Source: Oscillospiraceae bacterium (GTDB taxonomy: Bacteria; Bacillota; Clostridia; Oscillospirales; Oscillospiraceae). Taken from it: DNA of 18,642 nt. The stretch is from contig JAEETR010000084.1 in NCBI GenBank assembly GCA_016286595.1, forward strand, positions 1-18,642, given 5' to 3'. The position numbers and the translations under genes were made by a program. Shown here in pieces: positions 1 to 7,887 of the stretch. The notes under the pieces are model-generated. The model saw only the letters and a program-made list of their open reading frames with translations, made no database searches and was not told the DNA's origin. The stretch's first letter is position 1. Every line of letters starts with the position of its first letter.

Positions 1-172
1 CCCGTTCGACGTTCTGAACGCTTTCAGCAAAGGCGAAACGATCACGTCGATCACTGGCAGAGAATACGACGCGCGGGATTTCTGCAGAATGGTCGAATAC
101 GCCGCCGGTATGGCAGATATCGGCATAAATGACGCGGAAGCTGTGTTCGGAACGGACAAAAAGCGGGAATAG
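1..172 (+). CDS. C-terminal end of an unrecognised protein (5' end outside window)
   Basis: The frame beginning at base 2 is open for 56 codons and ends in TAG at 170-172. The visible residues start PFDVLNAFSKGE, contain EYDARDFCRMVEYAAGM and end GTDKKRE. I do not recognise the family from so short a tail. There is no hydrophobic segment, so the end is probably soluble. A strong intrinsic terminator follows about 110 bases later with no other gene between, which fits this being the last gene of a transcript entering from the left. Its codons are slightly richer in A than those of the following genes. That it is coding is likely; its function is unknown. Confidence 0.6.
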   Translation, partial: PFDVLNAFSKGETITSITGREYDARDFCRMVEYAAGMADIGINDAEAVFGTDKKRE

Positions 173-279
173 ACCGCAAAAAAATGAATCAACGCAACAA
201 AACGTTTGCTTTGAATCCACGCATCCTCATTTGCACCCATAGGCTGTTTTTCTATCAAAATATGATTTTCTATCCACAG

Positions 280-316
280 AGGAAAGGGTACACGGCAGTG
301 TGCCCTTTCCTTTTTG
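280..316 (+). terminator. Rho-independent terminator of the upstream gene
   Basis: A 14-bp stem (280-293 with 298-311, one G-U type pair) closes a GGCA tetraloop and runs into a T tract at 311-315. It lies between the TAG at 170-172 and the next promoter, so it separates the truncated first gene from the next unit. Confidence 0.9.
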
Positions 317-352
317 TACGTCGTCACAATCTGTATATTCATAAGACGATAA

Positions 353-381
353 TTGAAATCCCGGGCGGAAAATGGTATACT
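353..381 (+). promoter_or_regulatory. Sigma-70/SigA-type promoter for the membrane protein gene
   Basis: TTGAAA at 353-358 and TATACT at 376-381 are separated by 17 bases. Transcription would start near 388, giving a leader of about 60 bases before the ATG at 450. It lies just downstream of the terminator at 280-316. Confidence 0.8.
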
Positions 382-449
382 CAATTCATATTTTCCGTTG
401 TTGATCTCCCTCCGGAGTGCATACATACTGCAAAAAGGAGCGGCGCGTT

Positions 450-1388
450 ATGTCACACAAAAACGGGAAGGAACCGGTCTCCGGCCGGAAGCGTTATCTT
501 ATCTCCCTGTATCAGTACCGGAGCGCCATCGCTCTGGCCGCCGGCATACTGGTGCTTATCCTCACCTTTGCGGCCATCGTAATGGGACTGCGGTCCTGGG
601 GCGACGACGACGAGGACATATTCCACTATTTCACCGTGCTGTCCAACATGTTCTCCGCCGTGGGCGCGGCGTTCATGATACCCTACGCGGTGGAGGGCAT
701 CCGCAGAAAGCGGTTCATGCTGCCCAGGTGGGTGGTGCTGTTCCAGTTCTGCGGCGCGCTGGGCGTGGCCATAACGATGACCACCACCCTTCTCCTCATC
801 CTGCCCGTAAGCGGCGCCGCCGCCGTCACCGGCATGAACTTCTGGCTGCATCTCATCACGCCGACGCTGACCATCGTCCTTTTCGAGTGCGTGGAGGCCG
901 GAATATTCTTCACCAGGCGGGAGATGTTCATCGCCCTTATCCCCTACTGGGTCTATATGCTGACCTATTTCCTCATGGTCATCGTCATCGGCGAGGACCG
1001 GGGCGGGTGGAAGGACATATACTATACCCAGGCCTTCTGGCCGGCGTGGATCTCCGCCATCGGCATGTTCGCCCTGGGTCTTGGCGAGGCCGCGCTGCTG
1101 CGGTACATACACAACCTCCGGGGCCGCAGGAGCATAGCCGGGCTCACCAGGATGTGGACGGAGGACCTTGACCCCGTCACGCTGAAGATCGAGGTCTTCG
1201 GGCTTGGCCGGTACATGGGCGAGCACTGCGACGCCAACGACGTTACCGTGCCCATCGACATCTTTGAGATGATGGCCGGGCGGTACGGCGTGGAGGAATA
1301 CGAGCTGGCGAAGGCGTACGTGAAGGGCGTTTGCGATTCCATGGCAGAGAAGCAGACGCGGCCGGAAAAAACGGGCGGGGACAGATAA
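450..1388 (+). CDS. Six-helix membrane protein, Pr6Pr / FAR-17a-AIG1-like
   Basis: This 312-residue protein has about six transmembrane segments (roughly residues 25-47, 57-79, 94-118, 130-152, 160-180, 196-216). The second begins HYFTVLSNMFSA and the fourth contains a helix-borne HLITPTL. The FT-x-SN and H-x-x-x-P pattern is what I associate with the Pr6Pr and FAR-17a/AIG1-like membrane families, whose bacterial members have no firm function. A soluble tail of about 90 residues (220-312) follows the last helix and is longer than expected; its role is unknown. I chose the ATG at 450 because AAGGAG sits at 435-440; an in-frame upstream ATG at 417 has no such site. It has its own promoter. No convincing terminator separates it from the diguanylate cyclase gene, so read-through is possible. 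Confidence 0.7.
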   Translation: MSHKNGKEPVSGRKRYLISLYQYRSAIALAAGILVLILTFAAIVMGLRSWGDDDEDIFHYFTVLSNMFSAVGAAFMIPYAVEGIRRKRFMLPRWVVLFQFCGALGVAITMTTTLLLILPVSGAAAVTGMNFWLHLITPTLTIVLFECVEAGIFFTRREMFIALIPYWVYMLTYFLMVIVIGEDRGGWKDIYYTQAFWPAWISAIGMFALGLGEAALLRYIHNLRGRRSIAGLTRMWTEDLDPVTLKIEVFGLGRYMGEHCDANDVTVPIDIFEMMAGRYGVEEYELAKAYVKGVCDSMAEKQTRPEKTGGDR

Positions 1389-1452
1389 CGCGAAGGTCCC
1401 GGACCCGACGCGTGAGGGCCGGAGAAAACCGCAATAAAAATATAATCAAGGG

Positions 1453-1481
1453 TGGAAATAGGCACAGATCTGCGTTATAAT
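1453..1481 (+). promoter_or_regulatory. Promoter for the diguanylate cyclase gene
   Basis: A perfect TATAAT at 1476-1481 is preceded at 17 bases by TGGAAA (1453-1458), which matches TTGACA at four of six positions. The start site would be near 1488, about 30 bases before the ATG at 1517. Confidence 0.7.
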
Positions 1482-1516
1482 TACTGAAAAGACAGTAAAA
1501 TGCCGGAGAACCGACT

Positions 1517-2824
1517 ATGATGAAAAAACCGAGTCGTTCCGCCATCTACGTGATGGCCGTATGCGTTTTTCTGCTGACGGTCAACGTCGTGCTGGGCTTC
1601 GTGCTTATGAGGCAGTCCGACAAGGCCATGAGAACGCTGATTGAAAACAGAATGCTGGACGTGTCCAACACGGCAGCCGCCATGCTGGACGGAGACGCCA
1701 TGGCCGGTCTGAAGGCCGGAGACGAGGACACCGACGATTATCAGACGATTTACCGCACTCTGTCCTACTTCCAGAACAACTTTGCCCTTGAGTACATCTA
1801 CTGTGTCCGCGACCTGGGCGGCGGGAACTTCGTGTTCCTGGTGGACCCCTCCGACGTGCCCGGCGAGTTCGGCGAGCCGGTGGCGTATACCGACGCGCTG
1901 TATCAGGCGAGCCTCGGCACCGCGTCGGTGGACAAGGAGCCCTACGGCGACCGCTGGGGCAGGTTCTACAGCGCCTATACGCCGGTCTATGATTCCGGAA
2001 ACAGCGTTGCCGGCATCGTGGCGGTGGATTTCAGCGCAGACTGGTACGAGCAGCAGATATCCGGTCAGGTCAAGACCACCGTGGTCATCACCGCGGTGTC
2101 CCTCGTTATCGCTATGAGCGTGGTGGCGGTGATCACCGCCCGGTTCAGGCGGCGGTTCCGCGTACTGCTGGGCGAGATGAACTCCATCTCCGACGAGATT
2201 GAGACCCTGGTCAGGGAGCTGTCCCCCGGGGCCGATATAAATCTCCGCGGCGAAGAGGAGCGCACCTTCTCCCGGGACGAGATAACGGAGCTGGGCAATC
2301 AGATACGCTCCCTCGAGAGCCAGCTGGGCAGGCGTCTGTCCTACGTGCGCTCTCAGGCGTATCTCGACTCTCTCACCGGTCTGGGCAACAGAACGGCCTA
2401 CGAGGAGTACGTCAGCGGGCTGGACGAGAAGATCCGCGGCGGCACCGCCCGGTTCGCCCTGATCATCTTCGACATGAACGGCCTGAAAGAGATAAACGAC
2501 AAATACGGCCACGAGCAGGGGGACGGCGCCATCACCGAGCTGGGTCACGCCCTGCGGCGGCATTTTGAGGACGCGAGGCTCTACCGCATCGGCGGCGACG
2601 AGTTCGCCGTTATCGTGGAACAGTCCCTCGGCGACATCGGCGAGCGTCTCGACAGGGTCGAGAAGGACCTTGAGTTCGGCGCTTCCAAAGGCTGCGCTGT
2701 CTTCTCCCCCGACACCGACACAGGCTATCGGGACGTTTTCAAGCGGGCGGACAACGCCATGTACGAGGACAAAAAGGCCTATTACCTCACCCACGAGGAC
2801 AGAAGAAGGACCGTTGAGGCGTAA
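1517..2824 (+). CDS. Membrane-anchored diguanylate cyclase with extracellular sensor and GGDEF domain
   Basis: The protein (435 residues) should make cyclic di-GMP from two GTP. It has a first transmembrane helix at about residues 10-30, an extracytoplasmic region at 31-184 that looks Cache-like (ending YSAYTPVYDSGNSVAGIVAVDF), a second helix at about 186-209, a charged linker likely to be coiled coil, and a GGDEF domain from about 283. The catalytic motif is intact (RIGGDEFAV, GGDEF at 359-363), as are DSLTGLGNR at 284 and the DMNGLKEIND metal/substrate segment. The RxxD inhibitory site expected just upstream of GGDEF is absent. GGAG at 1505-1508 supports the ATG at 1517. It has its own promoter and a strong terminator, so it is a separate unit from the downstream c-di-GMP phosphodiesterase. 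The input ligand is unknown. Confidence 0.92.
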   Translation: MMKKPSRSAIYVMAVCVFLLTVNVVLGFVLMRQSDKAMRTLIENRMLDVSNTAAAMLDGDAMAGLKAGDEDTDDYQTIYRTLSYFQNNFALEYIYCVRDLGGGNFVFLVDPSDVPGEFGEPVAYTDALYQASLGTASVDKEPYGDRWGRFYSAYTPVYDSGNSVAGIVAVDFSADWYEQQISGQVKTTVVITAVSLVIAMSVVAVITARFRRRFRVLLGEMNSISDEIETLVRELSPGADINLRGEEERTFSRDEITELGNQIRSLESQLGRRLSYVRSQAYLDSLTGLGNRTAYEEYVSGLDEKIRGGTARFALIIFDMNGLKEINDKYGHEQGDGAITELGHALRRHFEDARLYRIGGDEFAVIVEQSLGDIGERLDRVEKDLEFGASKGCAVFSPDTDTGYRDVFKRADNAMYEDKKAYYLTHEDRRRTVEA

Positions 2825-2836
2825 AAAAACATCCGT

Positions 2837-2877
2837 GCCGGAACAGGCTGAAATTCAGTCTGTTCCGGCGGTTTTTT
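2837..2877 (+). terminator. Rho-independent terminator after the diguanylate cyclase gene
   Basis: A 14-bp stem (2837-2850 with 2856-2869, one G-U pair) closes a five-base loop and is followed by a T run at 2872-2877. It begins 12 bases after the stop codon. Confidence 0.93.
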
Positions 2878-2890
2878 CTTCACGCCGTAT

Positions 2891-2919
2891 TTGACCTCAC
2901 TGCATATTGTTGATATAAT
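2891..2919 (+). promoter_or_regulatory. Strong promoter for the HD-GYP sensor gene
   Basis: TTGACC (2891-2896) and TATAAT (2914-2919) are separated by 17 bases. TG at 2911-2912 adds an extended -10 element. The start would be near 2926, about 50 bases before the ATG at 2975. Confidence 0.88.
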
Positions 2920-2974
2920 ACGTTTAATGTACAGCATTCAAAATTCATTTTCAGGCAACTGACAGAGGGAGCTT

Positions 2975-5900
2975 ATGTATATATCTCAAAAACGTTCGCT
3001 TATCCGCGCGGCGGCGCGCACCGCCGCCGCCCTGCTGGCATTTATACTGCTGTGTGCCGCCGTGCCCGGTGCCGCCGCGGTGGTGTCCGACCCCACGGGT
3101 CAGGGCATCGGCGTCAGCGCCGTTCTCTACGACAACTCCAACGGACTGCCCACCTCCGAGGCCAACGCCATAGTCCAGTCCTCCGACGGGTATATATGGA
3201 TAGGCAGCTACTCCGGCCTCATCCGCTTTGACGGCAACACCTTCCACCGGTACGACGCCTCCTCCGGCGTGTCCAGCGTGGTGAGCCTGTTCGCCGACAG
3301 CCGCGACAGGATATGGGTAGGCACCAACGACAGCGGCGTAGCCTGCCTCCAGGATGAGCAGTTCACCTTTTACAACAGAGACGAGGGCCTCAGCTCCTCC
3401 TCCGTTCACTCCATAACCGAGGACGAGGACGGCAACATCATCCTCGCCACCACCATGGGCATCGCCTACATCGACAGCGAGGGCGTTCTCCACCCCATAG
3501 ACGACGCCATGATAAACAGGCAGTACGTGTGCGAGCTGGTCAACGGCCCGGAGGGCGTTATCTACGGCGTCACCAACAGCGGCGACGTGTTCACGGTGGA
3601 GCAGCACCGGGTCAGCGGCTATTACGGCAGCGCTGAGCTGGGCTTCGGCATGGTATATACGATCCAGGCGGACATGGACAATCCCGGCTGCGTATATCTT
3701 GGCATGCTGGAGAGCGAGATAATCTACGGCGATCTGTCCGACGGCATGAAAAACGCCAGAAGCATCTCCGTAGAGCCTCTGAGCACCATAAAGAGCATCC
3801 ATCTGATCAACGGCGAGGTGTGGGTCACCGCCGACAACGGAATATGCTATCTCCCCCCCTCCGGAGGGATAGTCGTCCTGAGCGACCTGCCCATGACCAA
3901 CTCCATCGACCATATGATGGTGGATTACGAGGGCAACCTCTGGTTCTCCTCCTCCCGTCAGGGCGTGATGAAGATAGTTGAAAACCGCTTTACCGACGTC
4001 AGCGCCCGCGCAAAGCTGGGCGCCATGGTGGTGAACACCACCTGCCGCTGCGGCGATGACATCCTCATCGGCACCGATACGGGTCTGGTGGTTCTGGGTC
4101 CGGATTATCAGCAGGTGGAGAACGACCTTACCGAACTGATGGCCGGCGCGAGGATCCGCTGCATCCGTCAGGATTCCCGCGGCGATATATGGCTGTGCAC
4201 CTATTCAAGTTACGGTCTTGTGCGCTACACCCCCTCCACCGGGGAGTGGTTCTCCTACGTGAAGGACACGGGTCTTGCCGCCAACCGGGCGAGGATGATG
4301 AAGGAGCTCAGCGACGGCTCCGTCGCCGTTGCCACCAACGCCGGCGTGAACATCATCACCGACGGCCGGGTCACGGCCGTGTACGACGGGGCTAACGGCA
4401 TAAGCAACCTGGAGATACTGTGCATCGAGCAGGCGGACGACGGCAGCATCCTGGCCGGCAGCGACGGCGACGGCATATACGTGATCAACGGCTCGAGGGT
4501 GTCCCGCATAGGCATCGAGGACGGTCTGCGCTCCGAGGTCATCCTGCGGCTGAAAAACGACCCGGCCGTCGACGGTCTGTGCTGGATCATCACCAGCAAC
4601 TCCATCTCCTACATGAAGGACGGAGTCATCACGACTCTGAAAAACTTCCCCTACTCCAACAATTTCGATGTTTTCTTCGACCAGCTCGACAGGGCCTGGG
4701 TCATCAGCAGCAACGGCATCTACGTGCTGAAAAAGTCCGATCTGCTGGCCGACACCCCCTTCGCCTTCACCCATTACGACACCAATTCCGGCCTTACGCG
4801 GGTGGCCACCGCCAACTCCTACAGCCAGCTGGACGAGGACGGTACGCTGTTCATGGCCTGCTCCACCGGCGTTGTGGCCTATAACATAAACGATACCCAT
4901 GACAGCGACACCGACGTGCGTCTGGCGGTCCCCTACATGACGGTGGACGACAAATATCTGGGCGTCCACGGCAGCACCGAGATCCACATCCCCTCCGACT
5001 GCCGCCGTCTCAACATATACGCCAACGCCTTCACCTACGCCCTGTACGATCCCCACGTCAGCTACTATCTGGAGGGCTTTGACGACGCTCCCATCGAGAC
5101 GACGAAGCAGGAGCTGACCTACGCCAGCTACACCAACCTGAAGGGCGGCACCTACCGCTTCCATCTGAATCTGCTCAACACTCTCACCGGGGATATCGAC
5201 AAGGAACTCGTCATCACCATCATCAAGGAGAAGGCCGTATACGAGCAGGTGTGGTTCCAGATCGCCATGGTGATCCTGGGCGCGGGCATGCTGGTGGGCG
5301 TGACGATACTCGCCAACGTTAAGAGGAACCGGGCTCTCGTGAAAAAGCAGCGGGAGACGAAGGCTCTGGTCAACGAGATGACCAGCGTTTTCGCCGAGTG
5401 CATCGATATGAAGGACGCCTATACCAACGGCCACTCCAGCCGTGTGGCGAAATATACCGCCATGATGGCGGAAAAGCTGGGCAAGAGCAAGGAGGAGATA
5501 GAGGATATCTACAACATCGCTCTGCTCCATGACATAGGAAAGATAAGCATCCCCGACAACATCCTCAACAAGCCCGGCCGCCTCACCGACGATGAGTTCG
5601 TAGTGATGAAGAGCCATTCCTCCAGAGGCTACGAGATACTCAACAAGATACCCATCGCGCCGCAGCTTGCCCTCGGCGCCGGATACCACCACGAGCGGTA
5701 CGACGGACGGGGCTATCCCCGTGGTCTCTCCGGCGACGAGATACCGGAGGTCGCCTCCATCATAGCCGTGGCCGACACCTTCGACGCAATGTACTCCACC
5801 CGTCCCTACCGTAAAAAGATGCCCCTTGCCGACGTGGCCGCAGAGATACAGCGCTGCTCCGGGACCCAGCTCAATCCCAGGGTGGTGGAGGTGTTCCTGC

Positions 5901-5986
5901 AGCTGGTGAAGGAGGGCGCCTTTGACGATGAGGGCTCCGGCGCCGAGCAGTCCCCGGATGGGGCGGCGCCCGCCGGGCAGACCTGA
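2975..5986 (+). CDS. Two-propeller / Y_Y_Y sensor fused to an HD-GYP c-di-GMP phosphodiesterase
   Basis: This 1003-residue protein begins with a signal peptide or signal anchor (about 1-38). It continues with 14 blade-like repeats, each with a D-G-x-I-W-I-G or similar core followed by a G-(I/L/V) strand, from SDGYIWIGSYSGLIRFDG near residue 70 to EDGTLFMACSTGVVAYNIND near 635. Fourteen fits two seven-bladed propellers. A Y_Y_Y domain (about 680-758; SYYLEGFDD at 696), one transmembrane helix (about 759-783) and a cytoplasmic HD-GYP domain (about 800-985) follow. The HD pair is H852-D853 in LLHDIGK, and HHERYDGRGYP carries GYP at 913-915, so hydrolysis of c-di-GMP is likely. The outer part is the architecture of Bacteroides hybrid two-component sensors that bind plant oligosaccharides, here driving HD-GYP rather than a kinase. 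The ligand is unknown. GAGGGAG at 2965-2971 supports the start; xylulokinase follows 29 bases downstream with no terminator. Confidence 0.93.
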   Translation: MYISQKRSLIRAAARTAAALLAFILLCAAVPGAAAVVSDPTGQGIGVSAVLYDNSNGLPTSEANAIVQSSDGYIWIGSYSGLIRFDGNTFHRYDASSGVSSVVSLFADSRDRIWVGTNDSGVACLQDEQFTFYNRDEGLSSSSVHSITEDEDGNIILATTMGIAYIDSEGVLHPIDDAMINRQYVCELVNGPEGVIYGVTNSGDVFTVEQHRVSGYYGSAELGFGMVYTIQADMDNPGCVYLGMLESEIIYGDLSDGMKNARSISVEPLSTIKSIHLINGEVWVTADNGICYLPPSGGIVVLSDLPMTNSIDHMMVDYEGNLWFSSSRQGVMKIVENRFTDVSARAKLGAMVVNTTCRCGDDILIGTDTGLVVLGPDYQQVENDLTELMAGARIRCIRQDSRGDIWLCTYSSYGLVRYTPSTGEWFSYVKDTGLAANRARMMKELSDGSVAVATNAGVNIITDGRVTAVYDGANGISNLEILCIEQADDGSILAGSDGDGIYVINGSRVSRIGIEDGLRSEVILRLKNDPAVDGLCWIITSNSISYMKDGVITTLKNFPYSNNFDVFFDQLDRAWVISSNGIYVLKKSDLLADTPFAFTHYDTNSGLTRVATANSYSQLDEDGTLFMACSTGVVAYNINDTHDSDTDVRLAVPYMTVDDKYLGVHGSTEIHIPSDCRRLNIYANAFTYALYDPHVSYYLEGFDDAPIETTKQELTYASYTNLKGGTYRFHLNLLNTLTGDIDKELVITIIKEKAVYEQVWFQIAMVILGAGMLVGVTILANVKRNRALVKKQRETKALVNEMTSVFAECIDMKDAYTNGHSSRVAKYTAMMAEKLGKSKEEIEDIYNIALLHDIGKISIPDNILNKPGRLTDDEFVVMKSHSSRGYEILNKIPIAPQLALGAGYHHERYDGRGYPRGLSGDEIPEVASIIAVADTFDAMYSTRPYRKKMPLADVAAEIQRCSGTQLNPRVVEVFLQLVKEGAFDDEGSGAEQSPDGAAPAGQT

Positions 5987-6015
5987 TACGACCGATCAGA
6001 AAGGCGGTAACGACC

Positions 6016-7491
6016 ATGCTGTTTATCGGAATAGACCTGGGCACCTCCTCCGTGAAGCTGCTGCTCATGGACGAGGCAGGACAGATACTGCGCACCGCGT
6101 CCCGGGAGTATCCCCTCATATTCCCCCATCCCGGCTGGAGCGAACAGCGCCCCGGAGACTGGTGGGAGGGCGTTGAGAGCGCCATGGCGGAGCTGCTGAA
6201 CGGCGCGGACGCCGGAAAGGTGGCGGGCATAGGCGTAGCCGGGCAGATGCACGGTCTGGTGGTGCTGGACGAGAACGACGACGTCATCCGTCCCGCCATA
6301 CTGTGGAACGACGGCCGCACAGACAAACAGACCGCCTGGCTCAACGAGGCCGTCGGCAAAGACCGTCTGTCGGAGCTGACAGCCAACATCGCCTTTGCCG
6401 GATTCACCGCGCCGAAGATCCTCTGGATGCGTGACAACGAGCCGGAGGACTTCGCCCGGATAAGAAAGATAATGCTCCCCAAGGACTATATAAACTATCT
6501 CCTCACCGGCGTGCACGCCTGCGACGTATCCGACGCGTCGGGCATGCTGCTGCTGGACGTGAAAAACCGCCGCTGGAGCGGCGAGATGCTGGATATCTGC
6601 GGCGTGTCTCCCCAATGGATGCCCCGCCTCTATGAAAGCTGTGCCGTCATCGGCACCGTAAAGAGCGACGTCGCCGCCAGGCTGGGACTGCCCGAGGGAG
6701 TCCGCGTCGTGGCGGGAGCCGGGGACAACGCGGCGGCTGCCGTGGGCACCGGCACCGTGGGCGAGGGGCGCTGCAATATAAGTCTCGGCACCTCCGGCAC
6801 CGTGTTCATATCCTCCGAAAACTTCGGTGTGGACGGCAACAACGCCCTTCACGCCTTCTGTCACGCCGACGGCGGCTATCATCTCATGGGCTGCATGCTC
6901 TCCGCCGCCTCCTGCAACAAGTGGTTCTGCGAGGACATCCTCGGCACCGCCGACTACGGCGCCGAGCAGTCCGGTCTCGACGACAGGCTGGGGGACAACC
7001 GGGTGTTCTTCCTCCCCTATCTCATGGGCGAGCGCAGTCCAATAAACGACACCGACGCCCGCGCGGCGTTCATCGGCATGACCATGGATACGTCCAGGGC
7101 GGATATGGTCCAGGCAGTCCTCGAAGGCGTCGCCTTCGCCATCCGTGACAGCGTGGAGGTGGCCCGGGCTCTGGGCGTCGCCCCGGAGCGGAGCATGCTG
7201 TGCGGCGGCGGCGCGAAAAGCGTGCTGTGGCGAAAGATCCTCGCCAACGTGCTCGACATGCCCCTCGATATCCCCGTCAGCGAGGAGGGGCCCGGCTGCG
7301 GCGGCGCCATGCTGGCCATGGTGGGCTGCGGCGTGTACGGCAGCGTCCGTGAGTGCGCCGACGCCATAGTGAAGGTCAGCTCCACGGTGGAGCCCGACCG
7401 GACACTGGCGGCAAAATACGAGGCGCAGTACGCTAAATTCCGCACCCTCTACCCCGCTTTGAAGGACGTTTTCAAGGGTCTCAAATTATGA
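6016..7491 (+). CDS. xylB: Xylulokinase (FGGY carbohydrate kinase)
   Basis: This enzyme phosphorylates D-xylulose with ATP to give xylulose 5-phosphate for the pentose phosphate pathway. The 491-residue length is normal for the family. The N-terminal ATPase fold begins with FIGIDLGTSSVKLLL. GQMHGLVVLD (Q77-M78-H79-G80) is the xylulokinase substrate signature, and D237 in GAGDNAAAAVG is the expected catalytic base. LGTSGTVF and LCGGGAKSVLWRKILANV are the usual C-terminal nucleotide-binding segments. No xylose isomerase or transporter is adjacent, so the enzyme could act on xylulose from elsewhere, and another ketose or polyol remains possible. AAAGGCGG at 6000-6007 supports the ATG. It lies 29 bases after the HD-GYP sensor gene and overlaps the next gene by ATGA, so the three are probably one transcript. 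Confidence 0.92.
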   Translation: MLFIGIDLGTSSVKLLLMDEAGQILRTASREYPLIFPHPGWSEQRPGDWWEGVESAMAELLNGADAGKVAGIGVAGQMHGLVVLDENDDVIRPAILWNDGRTDKQTAWLNEAVGKDRLSELTANIAFAGFTAPKILWMRDNEPEDFARIRKIMLPKDYINYLLTGVHACDVSDASGMLLLDVKNRRWSGEMLDICGVSPQWMPRLYESCAVIGTVKSDVAARLGLPEGVRVVAGAGDNAAAAVGTGTVGEGRCNISLGTSGTVFISSENFGVDGNNALHAFCHADGGYHLMGCMLSAASCNKWFCEDILGTADYGAEQSGLDDRLGDNRVFFLPYLMGERSPINDTDARAAFIGMTMDTSRADMVQAVLEGVAFAIRDSVEVARALGVAPERSMLCGGGAKSVLWRKILANVLDMPLDIPVSEEGPGCGGAMLAMVGCGVYGSVRECADAIVKVSSTVEPDRTLAAKYEAQYAKFRTLYPALKDVFKGLKL

Positions 7492-7850
7492 GCGTCACCG
7501 GCCGTCCGCCGGAGGACTACTCCGGCATAATCGGCGCAGTGGTGTCCGGCAGGATCGACCGGCCCATGCATTCCGTCCATCCCCGGCATCCCAATATCGT
7601 CTATCCCGTGAACTACGGCTGCGTGGAGGGCGTTTTCGCCCCGGACGGTGAGGAGCAGGACGTTTACGTGCTGGGGGCCGACGGCCCCATCGAGACGTTC
7701 ACCGGCACCGTGATCGCCGTGTACCACCGCTTTGACGACGTTGAGGACAAGTGGATAGTCTCCCTCACCGGCGAGGACTTCTCCGACGAGGAGATACTCT
7801 CCTCGATTCGCTTTCAGGAGCAGTATTTCACCGGTGAACTGTTCAGATAA
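7488..7850 (+). CDS. Short inorganic-pyrophosphatase-like protein
   Basis: The 120-residue protein resembles the core of family I inorganic pyrophosphatases, which hydrolyse PPi to phosphate. DRPMHSVHPRHPNIVYPVNYG (24-44) matches the family's substrate-binding strand region. DGEEQD (53-58) sits where canonical enzymes have DGDPLD, keeping the first and last metal-binding Asp with Glu in the middle. FDDVEDKW (82-89) corresponds to the second metal-binding Asp/Lys cluster, apparently one residue shorter. Canonical bacterial enzymes are about 175 residues, so this is a minimal form; similar short proteins are common in Clostridia and are usually annotated as inorganic pyrophosphatase. Activity is plausible but not certain. 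Its ATG overlaps the xylB stop codon (ATGA), implying translational coupling with xylulokinase. A terminator follows directly. Confidence 0.78.
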   Translation: MSVTGRPPEDYSGIIGAVVSGRIDRPMHSVHPRHPNIVYPVNYGCVEGVFAPDGEEQDVYVLGADGPIETFTGTVIAVYHRFDDVEDKWIVSLTGEDFSDEEILSSIRFQEQYFTGELFR

Positions 7851-7854
7851 AAAA

Positions 7855-7887
7855 GCCCCCGGCCTTTCAGGCCGGGGGTCTTTTTTT
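7855..7887. terminator. Bidirectional terminator between convergent transcripts
   Basis: A 9-bp GC stem (7856-7864 with 7870-7878) closes a five-base loop, with seven T at 7881-7887 on the plus strand and an A run at 7849-7854 that gives a U run to minus-strand transcripts. It ends the xylB unit and the opposing rhamnosidase operon, whose stop codon (7886-7888) overlaps the T run. Confidence 0.92.

Noticed and set aside
173..449. Hidden gene or small RNA in the first intergenic region
   Set aside because: The region is accounted for by a terminator, a promoter and a short leader; no tRNA-like fold or credible small frame was seen.
453..1226. Minus-strand open frame opposite the membrane protein gene
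   Set aside because: Composition is His/Gly/Pro-rich with no domain, and the plus-strand frame has six membrane helices, a ribosome site and a promoter.
1395..1430. Possible terminator after the membrane protein gene
   Set aside because: Only short interrupted GC pairings are present and no T run follows on the plus strand.
4205..5692. Long minus-strand open frame (495 codons) opposite the HD-GYP sensor gene
   Set aside because: Low-complexity Val/Gly/His composition without motifs; the plus strand has clear propeller, Y_Y_Y and HD-GYP domains.
5983..5999. CTGAT-N7-ATCAG inverted repeat between the HD-GYP and xylB genes
   Set aside because: Only five pairs per arm, overlaps the stop codon, has no T run and no promoter context; likely chance.
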